Of a DNA stretch of 64,000 bases, positions 24,097 through 33,531 are shown piece by piece. Source of the DNA: Bacteroidaceae bacterium (GTDB taxonomy: Bacteria > Bacteroidota > Bacteroidia > Bacteroidales > Muribaculaceae); NCBI GenBank assembly GCA_021768245.1, contig JAETNO010000015.1, positions 6,487-70,486 on the forward strand. The letters are read 5' to 3'. Every line of letters begins with the position of its first letter. Position 1 is the stretch's first letter. The translations under genes were made by a program, and so were the position numbers. A model generated the notes under the pieces. That model saw only the letters and a list, made by a program, of their open reading frames with translations, did no database searches and was not told where the DNA came from.

Positions 24097-27000
24097 ATCG
24101 ATGGTTTGGCAATTGTAAATTCTATTTCAGGCGTGGAACCGAAACGGGGATAGGCTTTTAATATAGCCGATACACGGTAGCGTCCGTCGGGGAGTAGCTT
24201 CCCGTCTGAATCACGCAGGTCATAGGTATAGGGGAAAGTCACGGTTTCTGCGCTATGGACAGTGTTTCCAAGCATGTCGCGGATTATGATTCTTGATTCC
24301 GGCTGTTGCGGACGGTCATGAATCAATTTGAATTCTATTTCTTCGCGGGCTATCTTAGTGTCAGTTTCGAGGGAAGCCTTTATCGCTTCTGACACCACGG
24401 TGAAATTCAGATTGCGGGTCACGGAGTTTCCTGCCACATCCCGTGCGCTGAGGCTTACCATATGTTTTCCGTCTCTGAGTTTTGGCAATTGGAATGTCAG
24501 TGTGGCTGTCCCTCCCGGTTCTATGTTTATCATTCTCGAAGCTTCAGGTGACAGTGAAGTCATGCCGTCGAGCATAAGGTGGACGGTCGCTTCGATGGCA
24601 GATGAATTTGTATTGAGACCGCTGCCGCTGTCTTGAATTGTGGCGTAGAGTATTGGCGTAGGAGAGGTCTCGTCGCCGTCAATCATTGATGGCGAATCAA
24701 GATAAAGCTCAATCTCAGGGGCTTGGATGTCGGTAGGCGCGTTTTCATCGGGAGCGTCTATCTTGACTTTGCTTCCACTTCCGATTGCGATGTCGCCTTT
24801 GTCTGCATAGGCTATGAATGTCAGTCGATGTTCTCCGCTGCGTGATATGATTGGAGGGGTGAACGTGAAGGTCCATCTTCCGCCTTTGACAGTTGCTGTC
24901 GTTTCGTGGATAGGGGTTTCGTCGAGGACGAGTTCTCCTTTGGCGTCGGATTTGTCATGCTGGTAGAGTGTCACCGATTTTGGCGAATCAAAAAGGGTAA
25001 GGTGTATGAGTCCGTTAAACGAATTATCTGTTGTGCCGTCGAAATGCGTTACTTTGCCTTTAATGGTTATCGGCGACAGCGAAGTCGCTGATAGAATATC
25101 GATGTCTTCTTTTCCTTCGGTCGAATCGAGTTTTATCATGCGTGACGGTCGGCGCACAGGCAATGCGGGGTCAGCGAGGAGATTATAGCAGAAATTGTTG
25201 ATGCGGCGTGAGAGAGAGTTGGATGTGGCGTTTATGGCATCACGCCACACTTCTCCGATGCTCCCGGATTCAGAACCGAGCTTGTATAAGGCACTAACAA
25301 ATTCTTCATTCAAACGGTGGTTGTCCGTCAGATATACACTCCTTCCCGAACCGATCACGGCTATAGGACCGTCGGGATTGAGAAATATCTGTGCACCGAT
25401 GCCCCGTGAGCTCTCATCGATAGGACTTGTTTCACAAGCGGCTATATACATGATTGGCATGGAGCCGTAATGAATCGATTTTTCCTTTGAACTTGACACC
25501 ATTTCGCCGAGCTTGTACTTTCCGGCATGACCGGTATAGTTTACGAAGAATGGTCCCCTCGCAAGTTCGGTCGAGAATTGGGAGAAAGTGTGCAGACCCT
25601 GAGAGGCGAGTTTCGGATATAGAGCGGCATAGATACGCGAACATGTTGTAGGCTCGCAGAGTCTGCTGATTTCGTCGCGCAAAGTTTCCGAACCGTAGAA
25701 ATGAGCGCTTTCGTTTCCCTCACAGCATCCAAGCACGGCATGGTCGAAGCGCCCTGCAAGCTTTGGATTTTTGAGATAGCTGATGGACTTGTCGACAAAT
25801 ATCCTGGCTTCGCTTGGGCTAAGGATAGGTGCGCGCCCGATGCTTAGCGTCAGTTTCTCTTCAAGCAAGGCGAGGTTTTCAGGGATATTTTCGTCTGTAA
25901 ATCCGAAATATAGGTCAGTGGCGAAATCGTTTGATGAATAGCGTGCCTGATTAAGGCTCTCGGTTTCATATCCGATAAGATAGTCTATGTCGTCCTCAAT
26001 AGTGAATTTTCGGGAGTCGTAGGTCGAGGCCCCAAGGAGTAAAAGATGGCGCAGCGGACGGTCTTGGCGTTTACTTAGCAACCTCACGAACTTACGCAGG
26101 CCGTTAGGATGGCGTGAACCTGACGAGAATTCGTTGAAAACCTCGTCCTGCGTAACGACCGCAACTTTCATTCCCTGAATCTCACGGTGGGCGGCCGCAA
26201 GACGTTCAGCCTCTTCTTTAAGTGCGTCAGTTGTAACTATAAGGTAGTCGATTGACGGCATGGAATGGAGATTTTGACACTCCACGTCGCCTATCAGAGC
26301 CGGCGTCGGAACTTCACATTCAGTAGAGAAGGCGCATAGGGTCAAGGGTGTGTCTGGTGTAGATGCCTTGGCGGTGACGAGAAGATTTCCTTCAGAATCC
26401 GGATTCGTTTTCAGGGAGGTGATATTGCGCGGTGATGAGATATCCCATACAATGACGTTTTTGTCTGCACTGCAAATCCTGACAGTGTGGGTTCTCTTTC
26501 CCGGTTCGTATCTGAGATGGAGGGGGGAGTTGTGGAGGATGTTTTTACGGGAGTATGTGAAATAGACTTCCGAAAGAGACAGAAGGTTGAAGTTGCTTCC
26601 TTCGCGGGAGGAGAAATGCATCCCGAATCCTTTATCGGAGGTAGGTTTGACCTGAATTTTTTTCAATGTGGAGCGGGAATAGAGCAGATGGTCCTGTTTG
26701 TTCGCTTTCATTCCGCCTATCGAGAAATTCCCGGCGGTCACGTCGCCAGTGAATTTCATGTCGAGAAACTGGAGGTCACTTTTATCGTGCCGGTATATGT
26801 AGCGGTAAGCCACAAGCCCGTTGCCGTCATAGTCAGGGGCATCAAAGTGACAGTCGAGCCCCTCAGGCCTATGTGCGAAATTTCTTGAGTAGAAGAATAC
26901 CCCTGCGGAGTGTATGTTGTATTCCCGTGGCGTCCGGAGGTCAAGATGAATATGTGTGTCTTCTATTTTAGTCGCCTGGGCATGGTCTGTTATCGGGATA

Positions 27001-27425
27001 TCAAGAGGGGAGCCTCCGTCAGCGGTCAGGAAGTAGTTTGAACCGTTGGAGTAGTAATTATCAATATAGTTTATCGATGATTCCTCTGTCATGGTTACAC
27101 GCCGGTCACCTTCTCCGTAAAAATAGATGGCATCATCTATATGTACGGTCTGAATTTGAGGAAGGTCGTCAGGCGCGGTGTCAAGGGCATGGGCCTGCTC
27201 TACGCTTCCGTAGCCATAGACCGAGACTTTCTCCGGTTCATTGAAGCCCCAGCGGCGTAATGTCGCGTAGTCGAGACGGTAGACAGAGCTGGAATCGACA
27301 TGGATTTTTACCCAATGGCCTTTTGAGAGGAGAGATGTCCGTGTATATTGGTTTGCGTTTGCCGAAAATGAGACGGCAAACGCAAACATTGCTGAAATCA
27401 GGAGTTTTAAGGAATCGTGGGCCAT
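24093..27425 (-). CDS. porU: Type IX secretion sortase PorU (C25 peptidase)
   Basis: 1110 residues with a signal peptide (about 1-25). The gingipain-like C25 peptidase domain holds 'IDYLIVTTD' near 392, catalytic His633 in NYTGHAGK and Cys664 in IAACETSP. A C-terminal set of beta-sandwich domains (about 790-1110) ends with a FlgD-like fold (RIIIRDMLGNTVHSAETVTF...DGRYRVSAIL). PorU sits on the outer face of the outer membrane and cuts the C-terminal signal from T9SS cargo, joining it to anionic lipopolysaccharide. It is between trpB2 (29 bases upstream) and fmt. No cargo with an evident T9SS signal is seen in the window. Confidence 0.92.
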   Translation of the reverse strand: MAHDSLKLLISAMFAFAVSFSANANQYTRTSLLSKGHWVKIHVDSSSVYRLDYATLRRWGFNEPEKVSVYGYGSVEQAHALDTAPDDLPQIQTVHIDDAIYFYGEGDRRVTMTEESSINYIDNYYSNGSNYFLTADGGSPLDIPITDHAQATKIEDTHIHLDLRTPREYNIHSAGVFFYSRNFAHRPEGLDCHFDAPDYDGNGLVAYRYIYRHDKSDLQFLDMKFTGDVTAGNFSIGGMKANKQDHLLYSRSTLKKIQVKPTSDKGFGMHFSSREGSNFNLLSLSEVYFTYSRKNILHNSPLHLRYEPGKRTHTVRICSADKNVIVWDISSPRNITSLKTNPDSEGNLLVTAKASTPDTPLTLCAFSTECEVPTPALIGDVECQNLHSMPSIDYLIVTTDALKEEAERLAAAHREIQGMKVAVVTQDEVFNEFSSGSRHPNGLRKFVRLLSKRQDRPLRHLLLLGASTYDSRKFTIEDDIDYLIGYETESLNQARYSSNDFATDLYFGFTDENIPENLALLEEKLTLSIGRAPILSPSEARIFVDKSISYLKNPKLAGRFDHAVLGCCEGNESAHFYGSETLRDEISRLCEPTTCSRIYAALYPKLASQGLHTFSQFSTELARGPFFVNYTGHAGKYKLGEMVSSSKEKSIHYGSMPIMYIAACETSPIDESSRGIGAQIFLNPDGPIAVIGSGRSVYLTDNHRLNEEFVSALYKLGSESGSIGEVWRDAINATSNSLSRRINNFCYNLLADPALPVRRPSRMIKLDSTEGKEDIDILSATSLSPITIKGKVTHFDGTTDNSFNGLIHLTLFDSPKSVTLYQHDKSDAKGELVLDETPIHETTATVKGGRWTFTFTPPIISRSGEHRLTFIAYADKGDIAIGSGSKVKIDAPDENAPTDIQAPEIELYLDSPSMIDGDETSPTPILYATIQDSGSGLNTNSSAIEATVHLMLDGMTSLSPEASRMINIEPGGTATLTFQLPKLRDGKHMVSLSARDVAGNSVTRNLNFTVVSEAIKASLETDTKIAREEIEFKLIHDRPQQPESRIIIRDMLGNTVHSAETVTFPYTYDLRDSDGKLLPDGRYRVSAILKAYPRFGSTPEIEFTIAKPSI

Positions 27426-27454
27426 TCGGGTGAGGGAATTGGATGATGAATGAA

Positions 27455-28831
27455 TCAGGCTTCCACTGTCCCCGAAGCCTTGAAGTTGGCGTCAATTTCC
27501 TTGTCGGTGACCGTATAGTTGATGAGGTCGCCTGAAAGATATTTGTCATACGATGCCATGTCTACAAGACCGTGACCCGAGAGGTTGAAGAGAATCACCT
27601 TTTCTTCCCCGGGTTTAAGTTTCTTGACCTCACGGATAGTTGCCGCGATGGCGTGGCATGACTCCGGCGCGGGAATGATGCCTTCGGCGCGGGCGAAAAG
27701 ACAGCCGGCCTCGAACGATTCGAGCTGGTCGATATCCACTGCCTCCATGAGACCGTCCTTGAGCAACTGGCTGACAATAACACCTGCTCCATGGTAGCGG
27801 AGACCTCCGGCGTGGATGTTTGCGGGAGAGAATTTATGTCCGAGGGAGAACATCGGAAGCAGGGGGGTATAGCCAGCCTCGTCGCCGAAATCATAGCAGA
27901 ATTTCCCTCGTGTGAGTTTTGGACATGATGAAGGCTCTGCGGCAATGAAGCGGGTTTCAGTCTTTCCCTCTTCCTTTGCAATCTTATGGCGCATGAAAGG
28001 GAAGGATATTCCACCGAAGTTGGAGCCCCCGCCGAAACATGCTATCACCATGTCGGGATATTCGCCTGCCATTTCCATCTGTTTCTCGGCTTCAAGGCCT
28101 ATCACGGTCTGATGGAGGGCTACATGACTGAGCACTGAACCGAGGGCATATTTACAGTCGGGAGTGGTACGCGCGAGTTCGACGGCTTCAGAAATAGCAG
28201 TGCCGAGTGAACCTTGATAGTTCGGATTTACTGTAAGTATGTCCTTTCCCGCACGTGTCGACATTGAAGGCGAAGGGGTCACCTGCGCGCCATAGGTCTG
28301 CATGATGCTGCGCCGGTAGGGTTTCTGCTCGTATGATATCTTCACCTGATAGACTGCGGCCTCGAGTCCGAAGAGTGATGCCGCATATGACAGCGATGCG
28401 CCCCATTGGCCTGCGCCTGTCTCGGTGGTGACATTCTTCACTCCCTCTTTCTTGCAATAATATGCCTGGGGGATAGCCGAATTAAGTTTATGGGAACCCA
28501 TGGGTGACACGCTCTCGTTCTTGAAATAGATATGGGCCGATGTCCCGAGTGCTTTCTCAAGGCCATAGGCCCGGACAAGAGGGGTTGAACGGTAATATTT
28601 ATACATCTCGCGCACCTCGTCGGGTATGGGAATCCAGCGGTCGGTGGTGTTGAGCTCCTGGTCGCAACATTCACGGGCGAAAATCGGATAGAGGTCTTCT
28701 GCCATCATTGGTTCGCGGGTCTGGGGATTGAGTGGAGGGAGGGGCTTCACAGGCATGTCGGCCTGGATATTATACCAGTTGCGGGGGATTTCTTCTTCGT
28801 CGAGAAAATAGCGTTTTCTTTTTTCAGTCAT
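27455..28831 (-). CDS. trpB: TrpB2-type tryptophan synthase beta chain
   Basis: 458 residues, longer than the TrpB1 of standard trp operons (about 400) and with the extra N-terminal part (RNWYNIQADMPVKPLPPLNPQTREPM) that marks the TrpB2 group. The PLP Lys is Lys115 in GSHKLNSA, and the phosphate-binding loop is CFGGGSNFGG (about 268-277). It joins indole and serine to form tryptophan; TrpB2 enzymes often work without a TrpA partner and may salvage indole, and no trpA lies nearby. It heads a minus-strand run with porU, fmt and lysO. Confidence 0.93.
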   Translation of the reverse strand: MTEKRKRYFLDEEEIPRNWYNIQADMPVKPLPPLNPQTREPMMAEDLYPIFARECCDQELNTTDRWIPIPDEVREMYKYYRSTPLVRAYGLEKALGTSAHIYFKNESVSPMGSHKLNSAIPQAYYCKKEGVKNVTTETGAGQWGASLSYAASLFGLEAAVYQVKISYEQKPYRRSIMQTYGAQVTPSPSMSTRAGKDILTVNPNYQGSLGTAISEAVELARTTPDCKYALGSVLSHVALHQTVIGLEAEKQMEMAGEYPDMVIACFGGGSNFGGISFPFMRHKIAKEEGKTETRFIAAEPSSCPKLTRGKFCYDFGDEAGYTPLLPMFSLGHKFSPANIHAGGLRYHGAGVIVSQLLKDGLMEAVDIDQLESFEAGCLFARAEGIIPAPESCHAIAATIREVKKLKPGEEKVILFNLSGHGLVDMASYDKYLSGDLINYTVTDKEIDANFKASGTVEA

Positions 28832-28940
28832 GTGTGATAAGGGTTGTATAAGGCTGTTTTGGCCGTTTATGAAAACACAAATTTAGTGATTCTCCACCAA
28901 ATGACACATAAAAAATCGAAAAAAGAGCCTATAAGTATAA

Positions 28941-28989
28941 TAGCGACGCGATATATTCATGCCTCATTGGGCGATATATCGCGTCGCTA
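28941..28989. repeat. Perfect 16-bp inverted repeat between trpB and the hydrolase gene
   Basis: TAGCGACGCGATATAT pairs with ATATATCGCGTCGCTA around a 17-base loop. It lies 18 bases after the hydrolase stop and 110 bases upstream of trpB. It lacks a good T run on the minus strand, so it may be a Rho-independent-like barrier, an mRNA 3'-end stabiliser or an operator for trpB. Confidence 0.75.
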
Positions 28990-29007
28990 TCAGGTTGTAT
29001 ACTTTGT

Positions 29008-30087
29008 CTATTTCGCGTATTTGGTCTTTTCTGTTATCCAATTGGCTACAATTTCAAGCATTTCCTGCGAAAGAGGAGCTTTAATTGAGGCGTATTCCGT
29101 GGGAAGACCGGTTTCACACGGAAGGAAGAGATGGTTGAGGCCTTTAAGCTCGATTGTTGTGAGGTCAGCTCCTTCGGGCAGATTGTTTTTCCAGCCTGCA
29201 AGATGCGTTTTAGAGTTGACCATTTTGTCTTTGTCGCCGTTAAGCGCGAGCACGGGGATATGGACGTCTTTCAGATAGTCAGCGGGATTGTATCTGATAT
29301 GGAAACGGTACCATGGTCCGGAGGCCTGCATCTTGTACATATAAATCGGGAAACGCAAGTGGTCGAATTCCTGATTGAGAGTGCTGAAATATATGCTGTC
29401 GACCGCATGCCATTTGTCGTATGTCTCCTGAAGTTTCGTCTCAAGGCTGTCGCTGTCGGCATACTTATAGGCTACACGAAACATCAGTTCGTTAACCACA
29501 TTATAGCGTTTCACATCATGGGCAGGAAGATTGTAGGAACTGACAAGATCCTCGTTCTGGCGAATCAAGGCGTTGAGACCGTCCATGCACAGACCTGCAA
29601 GGCTCACCATGAATTTCACATCCTCACTCCTTGATGCGGCTATCGACATTGCGGCGCCCCCCTCGCTATGACCTATGAAGCCTATACGTGAGGGGTCGAT
29701 ATCGCCACGCGTTTTCAGACATTCGATGGCGGAGAGTCCGTCATTGGCGAAATCTTCGGTGGTCGATGTTCCGTAGTCACCTGTAGAATCTCCCGTCCCG
29801 CGATCGTCGAAGCGTAGCACGGCGATGCCTCGGTTGCCGAGATAGTCAGCGATATCCGCGAACATTCTGTGCCCCGACATGTTTCCGTCACGGTTCTGCT
29901 GCCCTGTCCCGGAGAGGATTATGGCTACAGGAGCTTTCCTTACATCGTTGGGAACGGTCAGGGTGCCTACTAATTTGATGGTATCGTTGTTGAAAGTTAC
30001 CTCTTTCGAGGTGTAATTCCCGGCATTGACAGCTGATATCGGAATAATTGCCGATATTGCTAAAATAGATAAAAACTGTCGTTTCAT
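29008..30087 (-). CDS. Secreted alpha/beta hydrolase
   Basis: 359 residues with a signal peptide (MKRQFLSILAISAIIPISAVNA). The catalytic triad is readable: nucleophile Ser in FIGHSEGGAA (about residue 141), acid Asp in LNGDKDKMV (about 291) and His in GLNHLFLP (about 323). The 'GTGQQNRDGN' oxyanion region (about 60-69) marks the S9/dienelactone-hydrolase-like group, which includes acyl esterases and peptidases. Its ATG overlaps the stop of the thioredoxin-like gene, so it belongs to the susCD operon and probably cleaves the imported substrate in the periplasm. The bond it cuts is unknown. Confidence 0.85.
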   Translation of the reverse strand: MKRQFLSILAISAIIPISAVNAGNYTSKEVTFNNDTIKLVGTLTVPNDVRKAPVAIILSGTGQQNRDGNMSGHRMFADIADYLGNRGIAVLRFDDRGTGDSTGDYGTSTTEDFANDGLSAIECLKTRGDIDPSRIGFIGHSEGGAAMSIAASRSEDVKFMVSLAGLCMDGLNALIRQNEDLVSSYNLPAHDVKRYNVVNELMFRVAYKYADSDSLETKLQETYDKWHAVDSIYFSTLNQEFDHLRFPIYMYKMQASGPWYRFHIRYNPADYLKDVHIPVLALNGDKDKMVNSKTHLAGWKNNLPEGADLTTIELKGLNHLFLPCETGLPTEYASIKAPLSQEMLEIVANWITEKTKYAK

Positions 30088-32054
30088 TTCTTTGCCTGTT
30101 CAACCATTTCTATCATTTCGTCGCGCAGTGCGCTCGGGCTACCTTTATAGCCTACGGCAAGGAAGCGGATGTTGCCGTTGGCGTCTACCACAACTTTAAG
30201 GGGAATTCCTGAGGTGGAGAACTGCTGCATCACCTGGCTTGACAGAAGGTCGTTGACGTCGCTGCCTTCGCGTGTTCCGTCAAATATGAGGTGTATGTCA
30301 AGCCCTTTTTCTTTTAGATAATCCCTCGCTTTCTGCTTATAGTTCGGGATATATTCCTGAGTGTCGACAAACAGGAATTCAACATTGGCATCATCTTTGA
30401 AATGGTCGGCGGCAAGTTGCATACCGGGAAGCGAGGCCTTGCACGGGTGACACCAGTTTGCCCAGAAGTCAATCACATAAACCTTCCCCTTGAGCTGTTC
30501 AGATGATATAGTTTTTCCGTCGGCGTCGGTCAGAGACCATTCTGGCATCACGCCTTCACGTCGGTAACCATCCACGTCTTTCTGTATAGCGGATTTCTCT
30601 GCGGGATTCTTCAGTTGTTCCACATATGCATCGAAGCCGTCGGAAGAGCCGTGTTCCTGAGTGTAGATTTCACGGAGCATGTCGGTCTGCATGGGTGACA
30701 CCTGATTGTTATACTGACTCTTTTCGAGCAGGGCTTTGAGTTCTGATGTCCTGTTAAGCGCTTTGAGCAGTTCGGCCATATTGTCGTTGATGTCAGCGCG
30801 CATATATTTAGCCTGGTTCTGCGCAAGTTTGGAATATTCGAGAGCTTTTTCTGGATTGCCTGTATTCTTAAGAATCTCGGAATAGGTTTCGGCTACATTG
30901 CTTTCAATGGATTTAGCCGCGATTACGGCCCATTCTGAATCCGACAGATAGGACAGCGATGCAGGTTTTTGTCCTTTCAACTCTTCCATCCGTTCTACGA
31001 ATTTTGTCGCGAGGGGCAGTAGCTCAGCGTCGGTCTTGTCTTTCCGTAGGTGGGATATACAGATTATTTTATAGAAAGCACTGTTGCACCCATAGAAAGA
31101 GAGACTGTCGGCCATTGATTCAAGATTGTCGGTTTTTCCATCCATCCAGTCAAGAATCATCATGGTGCAATTCACATCATCGTAGCCATGGCCGTAGCGA
31201 GAGAGATATTCATCGCGCTCGGGTGTGTAGGGAAACTCCTCTACGAAACCAAAGAAATGTTTTCTTGTCGCTTCCGGGTTGCGGTAATCGAATTTCTTGT
31301 CATAGCGGTCTTTCATCGCCATCAGTCCTTTGGGATATTTCTCATAGATGAGCTTTCTGATAGATGATGCCTCTGCTGTGTCGGTATAAGATGTAATCTT
31401 ATATGCGTTCAACAAAGCTTCTTCCGAACCTTCATTTTTCAGGAACTTAACGGCGTTTCTGATTCTTTCTTCTGCGCCATTGATTCCTGCGGCGCGTGCC
31501 GATTCGGCAAAAAGTGCCGAATATGCTACAGCCGAGGCCGGGTTATAGCTGATTTCATTGTTAATCCAGTAGTAGACGATTGTGTCGCTCACCTCAGGAG
31601 TCTTTGTGAAGTCGATATATCCCGGAATACTGCGGTTATATTTCTGGGAGCGCAGCAGACCCCACGCGGCATATCCACCGGGCCATGGACGTCCGTCCTC
31701 CTTGTTAATCATCGTGGCGAAAGTCATGCCGTCATTATTGTCGACGATGGTATCGGCAAAAAATTTAAACGCCATGAAGCCGGTTTTAGGTTCAGGGGTG
31801 AAAGAGCCTTTCCATACGCTCCCTTCATTCTTAAGGCATATATCGTGGCCATACCATTTGCCGTCCATATAGGTGTAGGCAACTCCGTTGATTGTCTGGT
31901 TGCCGGTCATTGAGGGCAGTGGGGTGTAGATGAGTTCGGTCGCTTCTCCTGCCTTGGGAAGTTCAGGATTGAAAACAAGCCTGCTTTCTTCCTGAGCGAC
32001 GGCAGTCAATGCCGTCGCGAGGAAGAACAAGGCGAATGAATTTTTTAGTTTCAT
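30084..32054 (-). CDS. TlpA-like thioredoxin-fold protein
   Basis: 656 residues with a signal peptide (MKLKNSFALFFLATALTAVAQ). The N-terminal 500 residues form a beta-rich domain (about 22-150) and a helical, TPR-like region (150-490). The C-terminal redoxin domain has 'VIDFWANWCHPCKASLPG' with the redox pair Cys535 and Cys538 and cis-Pro in TSGIPLKV. Such proteins reduce or isomerise disulfides in the periplasm. In Bacteroidetes, TlpA-like proteins are often encoded with SusC/SusD pairs of this STN type, as here, where susD ends 58 bases upstream. The role in the uptake system is not known. Confidence 0.88.
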   Translation of the reverse strand: MKLKNSFALFFLATALTAVAQEESRLVFNPELPKAGEATELIYTPLPSMTGNQTINGVAYTYMDGKWYGHDICLKNEGSVWKGSFTPEPKTGFMAFKFFADTIVDNNDGMTFATMINKEDGRPWPGGYAAWGLLRSQKYNRSIPGYIDFTKTPEVSDTIVYYWINNEISYNPASAVAYSALFAESARAAGINGAEERIRNAVKFLKNEGSEEALLNAYKITSYTDTAEASSIRKLIYEKYPKGLMAMKDRYDKKFDYRNPEATRKHFFGFVEEFPYTPERDEYLSRYGHGYDDVNCTMMILDWMDGKTDNLESMADSLSFYGCNSAFYKIICISHLRKDKTDAELLPLATKFVERMEELKGQKPASLSYLSDSEWAVIAAKSIESNVAETYSEILKNTGNPEKALEYSKLAQNQAKYMRADINDNMAELLKALNRTSELKALLEKSQYNNQVSPMQTDMLREIYTQEHGSSDGFDAYVEQLKNPAEKSAIQKDVDGYRREGVMPEWSLTDADGKTISSEQLKGKVYVIDFWANWCHPCKASLPGMQLAADHFKDDANVEFLFVDTQEYIPNYKQKARDYLKEKGLDIHLIFDGTREGSDVNDLLSSQVMQQFSTSGIPLKVVVDANGNIRFLAVGYKGSPSALRDEMIEMVEQAKK

Positions 32055-32112
32055 TGCAAGATGAATATTATAAATCTTTATAGGATTGTCAGAACAGCGA
32101 TAATCTGTCTAA

Positions 32113-33505
32113 TCAGGGGTTTTGAACGATTCCGGGAGCAAGGATAATCTGATATTGTGGAATCGGGAGTACATAGCGGTTGCCGTTGGGCTCAAGGGTA
32201 AGGGCCTTGCCTCCCCATTGGCGGGTAAGGGTCTTGGCAAAACGTGAATCGGATGCCAGACGGCGAAGGTCATACCAGCGGAGATTCTTGCAGAAGAATT
32301 CGCGGTGGCGCTCATCAATCACGATTTCCAAGGCTTCATCTCCGTCAGCAGCACTGAGCTCTTGGTAATCGGCCGGAGCGAAACGCTTCTTACGGAGGTC
32401 ATTGACACATTTCATCGCTTCAAGAGGTTGGTTCTCGCGGGCATAGTACTCCGCTTTGATGAGAATCATTTCTGGCACAGACGGGCCGATGTTGCGACCT
32501 CCGAGGGGAATGTCCTGATAAAATACCCTGCCGCCGTCGGCCGCGAAGTTTGACGCGGCAGTTTCAATTGCGGCAGTCCATTTCTGGTAGCGAAGGTCTT
32601 TTTCTCCGAGAAGGTTGGTAATGCCGTCACTCAGATGGAGCAGAGTGCAGCCCCACATGCTGTTGGTCTGTGTGGGTTGTTTGAGCAGAAGAATTTCCGG
32701 ACATTTGATTAACTGTGGATAGTCGCCGTCGTTGAGATCGACGATATTGCCGTTCTGGGCAAGTGCGAGTTCGGCGTTATCGAATGCGTCCTTATATCGT
32801 CCCATAAGCAGATATGCACGCGCGAGTTCGCCATAGGCCGATGCCTTTGTTGGCATAGTGGTGAATTCCTGGAATTCGGGTAATGCGGGAATCGCGTCGG
32901 TGAGGTCTTTTATAATCTGCTCGTAGACAGCCTTGACGGAGGCCCGTTTTATGTCCTGCTCGGTACTCTGAGTGAGGATCAAGGGAACTCCGGGGTCAGT
33001 TGCGGCTGTAGCTTCGTCATATTGGCGCGCATACTGATTGACCAGCATAAGGTAGGCGTCTGCACGGTGGACCTTGGCTTCAGCTACGAGCGCAGCCTTC
33101 TGCTCCGGGGTTCCGTCGGTACATTTGCCGATTTCATTTATGACAGTGTTGGCATAGGCCGAGGTATTGTACATGGCGTTCCAGCCGTCGTCCTTATTGT
33201 AGTTTCCGCTCTCAGGATAAATCTGGTCCGACCATGTGTAGGTCTTTGCGAACCATGCATAGAAGTCTCCTCCGTTGACGGCTGAATTGTATTGAAGGCC
33301 ACCGTCTTTGATATAGATATCATCGCTCATGATATCAGGAAGGGCTGAGCCCTTGACCCATTCATTGGTGTTATTTAAGAAGATAGCGGAAATTGTCGAT
33401 TTTATCAGGCACAATGCCTCCCTGCGTCTTTATGTCGACGAAGTCGCTGCAGGCTGTTATCGAGAGGGCAATTGTGGCTATTGCCGCGATTTTATATATT
33501 TTCAT
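32113..33505 (-). pseudogene. SusD/RagB-like lipoprotein gene with a frameshift
   Basis: From the ATG at 33505 a lipoprotein signal is read (MKIYKIAAIATIALSITAC, then SDFVDIKTQGGIVPDK), but the frame ends at a TAA at 33371-33373 after 44 codons. The rest of a full-length SusD continues in the +1 frame from about 33378 to 32113 (NTNEWVKGSALPDIMSDDIY... to ...YQIILAPGIVQNP). Joined, it would be about 463 residues. SusD proteins are surface lipoproteins that close over SusC and catch the substrate. Without the signal the downstream part (which could start at ATG 33414) would stay in the cytoplasm. A sequencing or assembly error cannot be ruled out. It lies between susC and the TlpA-like gene. 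Confidence 0.85.
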
Positions 33506-33531
33506 TTTGAAAACTGTCTTTTAGTAGTTTC

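Noticed and set aside
22224..28831. trp operon
   Set aside because: The trpB is TrpB2-like, without trpA or other trp genes; its neighbours are porU and fmt.
33371..33380. Programmed +1 recoding in susD like prfB
   Set aside because: The site (CTT AAA TAA C) lacks the CTT-TGA-C slip and a Shine-Dalgarno-like spur; a mutation or error is simpler.
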